The notes under the pieces are model-generated. The model was given only the letters and a program-made list of their open reading frames with translations, had not been told where the DNA came from and searched no databases. A stretch of DNA of 64,000 nt from Tsukamurella sp. 8F (GTDB taxonomy: Bacteria; Actinomycetota; Actinomycetes; Mycobacteriales; Mycobacteriaceae): positions 111,795 through 175,794 of the forward strand of contig NZ_JARFTP010000008.1 of the NCBI RefSeq assembly GCF_029167375.1. Reading direction: 5' to 3'. Positions 10,737-18,678 of the stretch are shown here, one piece after another. The position numbers and the translations under genes are program-made. The stretch's first letter is position 1. Each line of letters starts with the position of its first letter.

Positions 10737-11480
10737 TCAGACGGGCCGCGCCGCGGCCCCGCGCCGCAACGTCGCCTCGATGTCCGCAGCCACGTCGCCT
10801 GCGTGATCGCCGAGGTAGAAGTGATGACCGGGGAACGATCGGAGCCCCAGGTATCCGCTCGTGCGCGCCGCCCAGCCGCTCATGCGCTCGGCAGTCGCGA
10901 TCTCGTCCGTTTCACCCGAATACGCCCTGATTGCGCTTGTCACACGTCGAGCGGCATCCGGTCGGTAGGCCGTGATCGCCTGGAACCCCCGGAGTGTCGG
11001 AAGGATGCGTGCCGAGAACTCCTCGCTCCGCAGAAGCGCCGGATCCGCACCCGTCATGCGCGCGGCGGCGTCGAGCAACTCGGCGTCGTCGGCGGCGACG
11101 TCGAATCCGCTCTCACCCGGCGCCGCGCACGCGGACACGAACAGTCCGTCGACGGCACGGCCGGCGGACTCGAACCGACACGCCGTCTCGAACGCGACCA
11201 GCGCACCCATGCTGTGCCCGAAGAAGGCGATCGGCCCCTCCGCGGCGGTTGCGGGCGACAGCCGAGCCGATACCGCATCGGCGAGCGCCTCGATGCCGGT
11301 GAGCCCCGCCACGTCATGCGCTCCCCCGCGCCCGGGGTATGGAACCCCGACCACGCGGACGTCCGGTCCGAAAGCAGCGGCCAGCGGCACGTAGTACGAG
11401 GGCGATCCGCCCGCATGCGGGAAGACATAGAGCGTGGCGAGAGTGGGCACGGCCGACACCATACCTACAGGATCGGACAT
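10737..11480 (-). CDS. tesA: Type II thioesterase, TesA-like
   Basis: An alpha/beta hydrolase of about 247 residues of the type II thioesterase family. The nucleophile motif GHSMG lies near residue 87 and the catalytic His in PGHHFY near 217; the N-terminal FPHAGG is a family hallmark. In mycobacteria TesA works with the FadD26/Pps polyketide system that makes phthiocerol lipids, releasing or editing acyl chains. Here it lies 220 bases upstream of the FAAL on the same strand, so a role with the neighbouring PKSs is inferred. The start is uncertain: the ATG at 11480 was chosen, but in-frame starts exist 12 codons upstream and 6 codons downstream. Confidence 0.85.
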   Translation of the reverse strand: MSDPVGMVSAVPTLATLYVFPHAGGSPSYYVPLAAAFGPDVRVVGVPYPGRGGAHDVAGLTGIEALADAVSARLSPATAAEGPIAFFGHSMGALVAFETACRFESAGRAVDGLFVSACAAPGESGFDVAADDAELLDAAARMTGADPALLRSEEFSARILPTLRGFQAITAYRPDAARRVTSAIRAYSGETDEIATAERMSGWAARTSGYLGLRSFPGHHFYLGDHAGDVAADIEATLRRGAAARPV

Positions 11481-11541
11481 ATCCTGCTGTCGACAGTTCA
11501 CTCGCAGGAATCTCACATGTGTCAGCGGTTACGATGCGGGG

Positions 11542-12570
11542 GTGACGACGGTGGTGTTCGACTGCGATACGGGGATCGACGACTCGCTCGCGCTGCTGTA
11601 CCTGCTCGCCCATCCGGACGTGACGCTCGAGGCGATCGTTTCCACCGCGGGAAATGTTCCGGCACAGCAGGTCTCGCAGAACAATCTGGGATGGCTCGAG
11701 CTGCTCGGGCGCGACGACGTCGAAGTCTGCCTGGGCGCCGACGCACCTCTGGCGACCCCGCTCATGACGACCGAGGAGACCCACGGCCCGCTCGGCGTCG
11801 GCTACGCGGAGCTGCCCGCCCCACGCCGGGGCGTGTCGGCCCGCCCGGGCGCCCAGGCGTGGTCGGAGATCACCCGCGCGCACCCGGGCGAGGTCGTCGG
11901 GCTGGTGACGGGCCCGTGTACCAACCTCGCGCTCGCGATCCGGGACGATCCGGGCATACCTGCCCGGCTGCGTCGCCTGGTGCTGATGGGCGGCGCGTTC
12001 CACCACCCGGGCAACACGACCCCGACGTCCGAGTGGAACGTCGCCGTCGATCCCGAGTCGTGGCATGAGGTACTGCATGCTTACGAGGCGCTCGACGGGA
12101 CCGGTGTCGCGCTGCCCATCGTGTGCCCGCTCGACCTCACCGAGACCATCGAGATGACCCCCGACCATCTACTCAGACTCGCGGACAGCGCCGGCAGCAC
12201 GCCCGAGGAGGTGCCCGCGGCAGATGACGCGGACGGGCTCCGGTCCGCAGCGAACAACGCGCTGGTACGGGCCGTCACCGACGCGGTGCGCTTCTACTTC
12301 GAGTTCCACCGGGACCACGACCAGGGCTACATCGCGCACATGCACGATCCCTTCGCCGCCGCCGTGGCGCTCGACCCCTCGATCGCGGAACTCCACGCGG
12401 CGCCTGTCGACGTGGAGCTCACCGGCAGCCTCACACGCGGTACGACGGTCGCCGATCACGCTCGCGTGTGGGGCCGCCCCGACACGGCCCGGATCGCGGT
12501 CGGTACCGATCCGGCGGCGTTCTTCGACACGCTCGTCGACCGGATCGGAGCCCTCGCCCGTGCCATCTGA
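11542..12570 (+). CDS. Inosine/uridine-preferring nucleoside hydrolase
   Basis: A 342-residue protein of the IU-nucleoside hydrolase family, which splits ribonucleosides into free base and ribose for purine/pyrimidine salvage. The Ca2+-binding DxDxGxDD motif appears at the N-terminus as DCDTGIDD, and the EWNVAVDP segment matches the substrate loop. The GTG at 11542 puts the catalytic motif at its usual place about six residues in; an upstream ATG would add 36 unrelated residues and overlap the divergent thioesterase. The substrate cannot be told from the sequence. Confidence 0.88.
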   Translation: MTTVVFDCDTGIDDSLALLYLLAHPDVTLEAIVSTAGNVPAQQVSQNNLGWLELLGRDDVEVCLGADAPLATPLMTTEETHGPLGVGYAELPAPRRGVSARPGAQAWSEITRAHPGEVVGLVTGPCTNLALAIRDDPGIPARLRRLVLMGGAFHHPGNTTPTSEWNVAVDPESWHEVLHAYEALDGTGVALPIVCPLDLTETIEMTPDHLLRLADSAGSTPEEVPAADDADGLRSAANNALVRAVTDAVRFYFEFHRDHDQGYIAHMHDPFAAAVALDPSIAELHAAPVDVELTGSLTRGTTVADHARVWGRPDTARIAVGTDPAAFFDTLVDRIGALARAI

Positions 12571-12594
12571 CCCCCGCGCCCCCTCTCCGTCCGC

Positions 12595-13248
12595 ATGCTG
12601 ATCTCGAAAGCGGTCGCGGAGGGCATCCGCGACGGGCGCATCACCGCACAGTTCCGGCGATGGGATGCTCCTCGAGTCAAGGTAGGCGGCACTCAGCTCA
12701 CGCCCGCAGGCCTGATCCGGTTCACACGCGTGGTGCGGGTCGCCGACCTGGAGAAGGTATCCGACCGCGCCGCCCGTGCGGCCGGTATGAAGGACGCGGC
12801 CGCGCTGCGCAGGGCACTGGCTCCGCGAGCATCGGGCGGCGAGCGCCGCCCCGGAGACCGCCGGGCACGAGGGGGCGACACCGTCTACCGCGTCACTGTC
12901 GAGTGGGCGGGCGTGGATCCGCGAATCGCCCTGCGGGACAGCGTTCCCGACGATGCCGAACTCGTGGACATCGCAAGCCGCCTGGAGCGCCTGGACCGCC
13001 GGGACGCCGGTCCGTGGACCCGCGACATCCTGATCTGGATCCGCGACAATCCGCGTGTGGTGTCCAAGGAGCTGGCCGCCGAGCGGGGCGTCGAGCTGCT
13101 GCCCATGAAGGCGGATATCCGCAAGCTCAAGGCCCTCGGCCTCACCATCAGTCACGACGTCGGATACGAGATCTCCCGGCGCGGCGCTGCCTATCTGGAC
13201 TGGCTCGGCTCCGCGCGGTCCGACGAGGCCTCGCCCACCAACAGGTAG
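12595..13248 (+). CDS. ASCH/PUA-like domain protein of unknown function
   Basis: A 217-residue protein. The N-terminal ~60 residues (ISKAVAEGIRDG ... GLIRFTRVVRV) resemble the ASCH fold, a PUA-like beta-barrel often proposed to bind RNA or nucleotides. The middle is Arg/Gly rich. The C-terminal ~70 residues (ILIWIRDNPRVVSKELA ... RGAAYLDWL) look like a winged helix. It starts 24 bases after the nucleoside hydrolase stop, probably in the same transcript. Its 3' end overlaps the convergent cyclase gene by 58 bases. A nucleic-acid-binding role is only inferred. Confidence 0.7.
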   Translation: MLISKAVAEGIRDGRITAQFRRWDAPRVKVGGTQLTPAGLIRFTRVVRVADLEKVSDRAARAAGMKDAAALRRALAPRASGGERRPGDRRARGGDTVYRVTVEWAGVDPRIALRDSVPDDAELVDIASRLERLDRRDAGPWTRDILIWIRDNPRVVSKELAAERGVELLPMKADIRKLKALGLTISHDVGYEISRRGAAYLDWLGSARSDEASPTNR

Positions 13249-14447
13249 GTGCGCATGACGCCTTTGCCCTTGATCTCGGAGGCGCCGCGCTCCTCGAACA
13301 CGAAGCGCGTCGACAGCTGCTCCGCCATCCGTTCGGGCACCTGTATCCGCCCCACCGGCGCCGTGGACTCCATCCGAGACGCCACGTTCACGGCGTCGCC
13401 CCACACGTCGTAGAAGAACCGCTGCGAGCCGATGACGCCCGCCACGACCGGGCCGCATGCGAGACCGATCCGCAACGGGACCGTGTCGCCCCGGGCGTCC
13501 CGGAACCGTTCGACGGCCGCCGCCACATCGAGGGCGAGCGCCGCGAGCGCCTGAGCATGGTCCGAGCGCGGGTTCGGCACGCCGCTGACCACCATGTACG
13601 CATCCCCACTGGTCTTGATCTTCTCCAGACCGTGCTCCGCTACCAGGGTGTCCAGGCGCGAGTACAGATCGTTCAGGAAGGCCACCAGCTCCTCGGCCGT
13701 CTCGTTGCTCGCCCGCGTGGTGAAACCGGCGATATCCGCCATCAGCACCGAGGCCTCGTCGTACTCGTCGGCGATCACCGCGCCGCCGGACTCCTTGAGC
13801 CTGCGGACGACATCGGCCGGGAGGATGTTCTCCAGCAGGGCCTCCGACCGCTCGTACTGGCGCTCGAGGTCCGATTCGGCAACGGCTGTCTGCCGCATGC
13901 CGTACCAGATGATCGCGAGGGCGATCCCGCCCGCGCCGATCGTGTTGACCGCGTAGCTGAAGGTGAACATCCAGCGCGGCAGGTCGCTCACGTTGTACGG
14001 CACGTATATCTGCAGCAGGATGATGAGCGCGAGTCCCACGACGGCCGTCAGCACCGCGGCCCACGCCTGCTCGATGCCGGTCACGACGATGCCGCACGCG
14101 GCGGCCGCTATGAAGTAGAACGCCAGTCCCGAGCCGCTGCCGATGAGCATCCACAGCAGCGCCAGCGACGTGTACGACACGATCACGAAAACGGCGGGCG
14201 CAAGCAGCTCCGGGGTACGCGGCAGGTGGGGCATCACGAAGAACAGGAACGCGGCGACGGCGTCGACGAGGGCGATCGTCCACGGTCCCTGGTGCACGAA
14301 GGTCTGTACCACCGCGAAACCGAAGAACAGGAGTGCGGCCGCGTACGTAGCTCCCACCAGCATCCGTCGCCGAGCCCCGGCCTGGCCCTCCCGGTTCTCC
14401 CGCAGCGACGCGACCAGGTCGGCGCGTACCGGTAGCTTCGCCAACAC
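13191..14447 (-). CDS. Membrane-bound class III adenylyl/guanylyl cyclase
   Basis: About 418 residues with roughly six hydrophobic segments in the N-terminal half, a short linker and one C-terminal cyclase homology domain, the layout of M. tuberculosis Rv1625c. Visible catalytic features: metal-binding Asp in ADIAGFT near residue 238, KIKTSGDAYM near 277 (the Lys favours adenine) and DVWGDAVN near 349 containing the second purine-contacting position. It likely works as a membrane homodimer making cAMP. The GTG at 14447 leaves room for a promoter before the divergent gene at 14561; an ATG at 14540 is in frame but would leave only 20 bases. Confidence 0.9.
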   Translation of the reverse strand: MLAKLPVRADLVASLRENREGQAGARRRMLVGATYAAALLFFGFAVVQTFVHQGPWTIALVDAVAAFLFFVMPHLPRTPELLAPAVFVIVSYTSLALLWMLIGSGSGLAFYFIAAAACGIVVTGIEQAWAAVLTAVVGLALIILLQIYVPYNVSDLPRWMFTFSYAVNTIGAGGIALAIIWYGMRQTAVAESDLERQYERSEALLENILPADVVRRLKESGGAVIADEYDEASVLMADIAGFTTRASNETAEELVAFLNDLYSRLDTLVAEHGLEKIKTSGDAYMVVSGVPNPRSDHAQALAALALDVAAAVERFRDARGDTVPLRIGLACGPVVAGVIGSQRFFYDVWGDAVNVASRMESTAPVGRIQVPERMAEQLSTRFVFEERGASEIKGKGVMRTYLLVGEASSDRAEPSQSR

Positions 14448-14560
14448 GCGCGTAGCGTAACGCGGCCTCTCAGTGCCCGGACCGGAAGCCGGAGACGAGC
14501 ACGATTCACGCCGCGCGCAATCATCGCCATCACCTTCCATCGAGGGCACAGTCGTACGCC

Positions 14561-15775
14561 ATGACCACCTCACTCGAACGCACCACCGCAGGTGCATCGC
14601 TCACCGAACGCTTCCGGCCGGTCTTCGAGGAGATCGCGGCCGGAGCCGTCGCCCGGGAACGGGACCGCGAGCTGCCGTTCGACGCCGTCGCGCTGCTCCG
14701 CGACGCCGGGTTCACCTCGCTCCGGGTCCCGACGGAGCTCGGCGGATCCGGCGTGACACTCCGCGAATTCTTCGGCGTCCTGGTCGATCTCGCGGCTGCC
14801 GACTCCAACCTGCCGCAGGCGCTGCGCGTGCACTTCAGCTTCGTGGAGGACCAGCGCCTCGCGCGGTCCGACGACGGTGACGCGTGGCTGCGTGCGGTGG
14901 TCGGCGGGCTGATCGCGGGCAACGCGATCACCGAACCCGGTGTGGGCGCGGTCGATCGGTACCGCACGGTCCTCGTACCGGACCCGGACGGCGGGTACGT
15001 GTTGAACGGGACCAAGTTCTATTCAACGGGCACCCTGTACGCCGGGATCATCGTCGTGGCCGCCGATCTCGACGGCGAACGCGTGACCGTCCTCGTCGAT
15101 TCCGAGGCGGACGGCGTGCAGCGGGTGGATGACTGGGACGGGTTCGGCCAGCGCCTGACCGCGAGCGGCACGACGACCTTCACGGACGTGCGCATACCGG
15201 CCGACCGCGTCGTCGGACCCGGCTACGGGAGCCCTGGGCCCACATACGCGACGTCCTTCCTGCAGCTGGTGCAGTTGGCCGGTCTTGCGGGTATCGCACA
15301 GCGCGCGACCGACGACATCTCCGACTGGGTGCGCGCACGCACCCGCTCCTACACCCATGCCGTGGCCGACCTGCCGCGCGAGGATCCGCTGGTGCAACAG
15401 GTGATCGGCAGGCTTTCGGCCGCCGCGTTCACCGCACGTGCGGCGGTCCTGGCCGTCGCCGACGTCCTGGACGATGTCCTGGCGGACCGGGTCGAGCACA
15501 CCGAACTGCTTTCTGCCGCAGAACTTTCCGCCGCGCAGGCGCAGATCACCGTGATCGATCTGGTGCTCGAGGCCACCAGTCGGCTGTTCGATGTCGGCGG
15601 TGCATCGGTCGTCTCGGCCGATCTGCGGCTCGATCGGCACTGGCGCAACGCCAGGACCCTTGCCGTCCACAACCCCGTCGTCTACAAGTCACGCGCGATA
15701 GGCGACTACCTGCTCAACGGGACCGAGCTGCCCTACGCCTGGAGCGCAGGCCGCCGCCCCGGCAACCGACCGTAA
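14561..15775 (+). CDS. Acyl-CoA-dehydrogenase-fold flavin monooxygenase (DszC/SfnB-like)
   Basis: A 404-residue protein with the acyl-CoA dehydrogenase fold: N-terminal helical domain, beta domain with GNAITEPGVG and GTKFYSTG, and a C-terminal helical bundle ending in DRHWRNARTLAVHNP. These features match group D flavin monooxygenases (DszC, SfnB), which use reduced FMN supplied by a separate reductase to hydroxylate or desulfurise organic substrates. A true acyl-CoA dehydrogenase is less likely because the usual catalytic Glu context is not seen. It is followed 19 bases later by a styrene-monooxygenase-like gene. The substrate is unknown. Confidence 0.8.
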   Translation: MTTSLERTTAGASLTERFRPVFEEIAAGAVARERDRELPFDAVALLRDAGFTSLRVPTELGGSGVTLREFFGVLVDLAAADSNLPQALRVHFSFVEDQRLARSDDGDAWLRAVVGGLIAGNAITEPGVGAVDRYRTVLVPDPDGGYVLNGTKFYSTGTLYAGIIVVAADLDGERVTVLVDSEADGVQRVDDWDGFGQRLTASGTTTFTDVRIPADRVVGPGYGSPGPTYATSFLQLVQLAGLAGIAQRATDDISDWVRARTRSYTHAVADLPREDPLVQQVIGRLSAAAFTARAAVLAVADVLDDVLADRVEHTELLSAAELSAAQAQITVIDLVLEATSRLFDVGGASVVSADLRLDRHWRNARTLAVHNPVVYKSRAIGDYLLNGTELPYAWSAGRRPGNRP

Positions 15776-15794
15776 TTCTGGAGAAGGAGACCCC

Positions 15795-17090
15795 ATGACC
15801 AGTTCCGTAGCGATCATCGGAGCCGGAGTAGTCGGCGCGACGGCGGCTCTCGCCCTCGGGGAGCGCGGCTTCGACGTCACCGTCTACTCGGACCGCACCC
15901 CGGACGAGCTTCGCGACGCCGTCCCCGCAACCGGCACGGCCGTGCTGTTCGGGCACTCGCGCGACGTAGACGTCGACCTGACCGGCGACACCTACGAGGA
16001 GGCGCCCCTGTCCACCGGCATGGCCACGCGCCTCACGTCGGGCGAGCCGGGTGAGTTGTCCGGGCTACTCGACTTCGATCCCGAGTTCGGATACGTGGCG
16101 TCGGGCATCGACGTCCGGCTGCGCGCCCACGACCGTCTGAAGCGGTTCATCGAACGGGGCGGTCGCTTCCTGGTCGACGCAGTGAGCCGCGAAAGCCTCG
16201 ATACCATCGCCGCACAGCACGACCTCACGCTCGTCGCCACCGGGAAGGGCGGGCTGTCCGCGCTGTTCCCCGTCGACGAGTCACGAACCGTCTACCGATC
16301 GCCTCAGCGTCACCTGCTGGCGGCCGCTTTCACCGGCCTGGGACACGGCCCCGATGTCTTCCCGCGCAACGCTCGCACGCCGCGCACCGGGACACACAAC
16401 GTGTTCAACCTGCACGCCGAGCACGGCGAGGCGTGGATCGGTCCCTACTGGCACAAGGATGCGGGCGCGACGTGGAGCTTCCTCGGATTCGCCAAGCCCG
16501 GTAGCCCCTGGGTCGAGCGGTTCGCGGCCGTCACCGACCCCGCCAGCGCGCGCGAGGCGGTGGTCGCGCTGTACCGGGACTACTTCCCCGACGACGCCCC
16601 GACCGTAGAGCAGCTCCAGGTCATCGAGCAGGATCCGCACTCGTGGCTCACCGGCGCCGTGACCCCGACCGTGCGCTCGGCCGTCGGCTTCACGTCGAGC
16701 GGGCGGCCCGTAGCCGCGATCGGCGACACCGCGATCGCGTTCGACCCGATCGCGGGCCAGGGCGCACAGACCGGGATCATCCAGGTCGCTGCACTCGCGC
16801 GTGCCGCCGCCGAGCGCGGATCCGACTTCACGGCGGAGTGGCTGCGCGAGCAGTTCGAACGGCACTGGACCGAGCGCGGGCACGCGGCCGCCGAAGCCAC
16901 CCGCCTCTTCCTCGGCGACCCGGACTACGGCTTCGTCGCGGCGAAGCTGTTCCCCGCGGCACAGGAGGACGACGCGGTGGGCGCAGCGCTCTTCGGCCTG
17001 CTTTCCGAGCCCGCGCCTATCCTCGGCCTGCGCACGGACGAGGATGTGGACCGCTTCATCGCCGACGCGAAGGCGGCCGTACCCGCCTGA
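15795..17090 (+). CDS. Styrene/indole monooxygenase-like FAD oxygenase (StyA type)
   Basis: A 431-residue flavoprotein with an N-terminal GxGxxG Rossmann motif (IIGAGVVGA), the VATGKGG segment resembling StyA-type enzymes, and a FAD-contacting GDTAIAFDPIAGQG near residue 310. Group E monooxygenases epoxidise styrene or indole using FADH2 from a partner reductase (StyB). A strong GGAGAAGGAG ribosome site precedes the ATG. It forms a two-gene operon with the DszC/SfnB-like oxygenase. No flavin reductase lies beside it, so it must use one from elsewhere. StyA-like assignment is fair; the substrate is unknown. Confidence 0.8.
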   Translation: MTSSVAIIGAGVVGATAALALGERGFDVTVYSDRTPDELRDAVPATGTAVLFGHSRDVDVDLTGDTYEEAPLSTGMATRLTSGEPGELSGLLDFDPEFGYVASGIDVRLRAHDRLKRFIERGGRFLVDAVSRESLDTIAAQHDLTLVATGKGGLSALFPVDESRTVYRSPQRHLLAAAFTGLGHGPDVFPRNARTPRTGTHNVFNLHAEHGEAWIGPYWHKDAGATWSFLGFAKPGSPWVERFAAVTDPASAREAVVALYRDYFPDDAPTVEQLQVIEQDPHSWLTGAVTPTVRSAVGFTSSGRPVAAIGDTAIAFDPIAGQGAQTGIIQVAALARAAAERGSDFTAEWLREQFERHWTERGHAAAEATRLFLGDPDYGFVAAKLFPAAQEDDAVGAALFGLLSEPAPILGLRTDEDVDRFIADAKAAVPA

Positions 17091-17182
17091 CGGCCGACCC
17101 GAGCCCACCCCGTACGTGTGACCCGACACGCTCGGTGAGGTGGTTCACGGGTGCGGGGTGGACTCGTGCCGTCGGCGTGGTC

Positions 17183-17650
17183 TCACTCGCTGCCGGCACC
17201 ACTCCAGCGCGCGACGTCGTCGTCGGTGATCTCCACGGGCCCCTTCTTGGGCGCAGTGATGCGGATATGGTTGCCGAACGGGTCGCGCAACGCGCAGTCG
17301 ACTCCATACGGCTGCTCGGTCGGCTCCTCTGTGAACTCGACGCCCTTCCCTGACAATTCGGCGAAGGTGGCGCGGCAGTCGTCGGTGTTCAGGATCGCCG
17401 CCACTCCGAGGGCACCCTTGGTGACCAGGTCTCGCACCGCGGCCGCCGATTCCTCGGACAGGCTCGGCGGCCCAGGCACTTCCAGGAGGAGCTGCCGGTC
17501 CGGCTCGGAGGGAAGCGCGATGGTCAGCCAGCGCATGAATCCCATATCGACGTCGTCCTGGACCTCGAATCCCAGCTTCCCGACGTAGAAGTCGAGCGCC
17601 TCGTTCTGGTCGAGGACGTGTACGGAGGTGATGGCGATCGATGTGAACAT
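17183..17650 (-). CDS. VOC/glyoxalase-superfamily protein
   Basis: A 155-residue vicinal oxygen chelate protein with two repeats: ITSVHVLDQNEALDFYVGKLGFEV at the start, and YGVDCALRDPFGNHIRI near the end. The DPFGNH ending is typical of glyoxalase/bleomycin-resistance relatives. It lies just downstream of a short AraC-type regulator on the same strand, a pairing I recall from other actinobacteria. The reaction cannot be told. Confidence 0.85.
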   Translation of the reverse strand: MFTSIAITSVHVLDQNEALDFYVGKLGFEVQDDVDMGFMRWLTIALPSEPDRQLLLEVPGPPSLSEESAAAVRDLVTKGALGVAAILNTDDCRATFAELSGKGVEFTEEPTEQPYGVDCALRDPFGNHIRITAPKKGPVEITDDDVARWSGAGSE

Positions 17651-17660
17651 GGGATCGACA

Positions 17661-18098
17661 CTAGGGTGTCGCGGCCACATGCCGCTTCTCCGAAAGTGCT
17701 GTTCCCACGGGGCGCGTCCAGCGCCGCACGAAGCAGCCCGGCACCCCGAGCACGCGCACCGTGGCCCGGTACTCCGACGGCGAACGCCCGACTATCTCAC
17801 GGAAGGTCCGGCCGAACGTCCCGATACTCGTGAAGCCCACGGCCAGAGCGACTTCGGTGACCGGATCGTCTGTATCGCGCAGCATCGCCAGGGCCCTCTC
17901 GACCCGGCGCCGCTGCAGATATCGATGCGGCGTCTCGCCGAACACCGTCTTGAACTCGCGGGTGAAGTGCGACGTAGACATATAGGCGACGGCCGCGAGC
18001 GCCGGCACGTCGAGCGGCTCCGCGAACTTCAGATCCATCGCATCCCGCGCACGCAGCAGCCGGCGGTTCGCGTCCTCCCGTGCCGTGAACACCGTCAA
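17661..18098 (-). CDS. Short AraC/XylS-family regulator
   Basis: About 145 residues, almost entirely the AraC DNA-binding domain with two helix-turn-helix units: LDVPALAAVAYMSTSHFTREF and DPVTEVALAVGFTSIGTFGR. There is no separate ligand-binding domain. The start is probably the TTG at 18098, whose TTGA overlaps the PPOX stop; a GTG two codons later also works. It is probably co-transcribed with the PPOX gene before it and the VOC gene after it. Confidence 0.82.
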   Translation of the reverse strand: MTVFTAREDANRRLLRARDAMDLKFAEPLDVPALAAVAYMSTSHFTREFKTVFGETPHRYLQRRRVERALAMLRDTDDPVTEVALAVGFTSIGTFGRTFREIVGRSPSEYRATVRVLGVPGCFVRRWTRPVGTALSEKRHVAATP

Positions 18099-18559
18099 TC
18101 GACCAGCCGCGGTGGGAATCCCCCAGTCGCGATGGGCCCCCACGTCTCGATACGGATACGGATCAGCGACTTGCCCTGGTCTCGCATCGCCTGCCGGTAT
18201 TCCGCCCAGTCCGGGTGCTCCCCCGCGGCTGCGCGGAAGTACTCGACGAGACCCTCCACCGCATCCGGTGGGTCGATCACCTCGGCGACCCCGTCGACCT
18301 GTACCCACGGGTCGTTGAAGTCCGCACCGAGCGACATGAGCGAGCAGCGGCTGTCGCGCCGCAGGTTGGCTGCCTTGGCGCGTTCCGGATATGTGGAGAT
18401 GAGGATGTCTCCACGAGGCCCCACCGCGTATGTGACGGGACTGAGCTGCGGAGCCCCCGACGCCCGGTGTGCGAACAGCACCCCGTTCTTCCGCGTCTGG
18501 AGGAATGCGAGCAGGCCCTCGCGGTCTACTCGGGTATTGGTGGCGATCGAGCGCGGCAT
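18095..18559 (-). CDS. PPOX-class (probably F420-dependent) flavin/deazaflavin-binding protein
   Basis: A 154-residue split-barrel protein of the pyridoxamine-phosphate-oxidase-like superfamily (compare Rv1155). Visible: GVLFAHRASGAPQLSPVTYAV, ILISTYPERAKAANLRRDSRCSL and VQVDGVAEVID, the order typical of F420-binding FDOR-B members. Mycobacteriales make F420, so an F420-dependent reductase is likely; the substrate is unknown. First gene of the PPOX-AraC-VOC run. Confidence 0.85.
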   Translation of the reverse strand: MPRSIATNTRVDREGLLAFLQTRKNGVLFAHRASGAPQLSPVTYAVGPRGDILISTYPERAKAANLRRDSRCSLMSLGADFNDPWVQVDGVAEVIDPPDAVEGLVEYFRAAAGEHPDWAEYRQAMRDQGKSLIRIRIETWGPIATGGFPPRLVD

Positions 18560-18623
18560 GGCACCTCCTACAGTGACGTCTAACCGGCACCCTACCGCTG
18601 TGTCATGAAACGCATTGCGAGGA

Positions 18624-18653
18624 CGTCTATCCCGTCATACAGCGGGATAGACG
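18624..18653 (-). terminator. Hairpin terminator after the DEAD-box helicase gene
   Basis: CGTCTATCCCG pairs with CGGGATAGACG to give an 11-bp perfect stem with an 8-base loop. It lies 26 bases past the helicase stop and before the PPOX start. There is no T-tract, which is common for actinobacterial terminators. Confidence 0.7.
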
Positions 18654-18678
18654 CCCTCGGCGCCTGCTAGGGCGTGAA

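Noticed and set aside
12169..14283. 704-codon minus-strand open frame
   Set aside because: Spans the nucleoside hydrolase, ASCH-like and cyclase genes in a wrong frame; composition is typical of a shadow.
14561..15775. A second IacA gene
   Set aside because: It shares the fold, but its motifs fit DszC/SfnB better and its partner is a StyA-like gene, with no iac neighbours.
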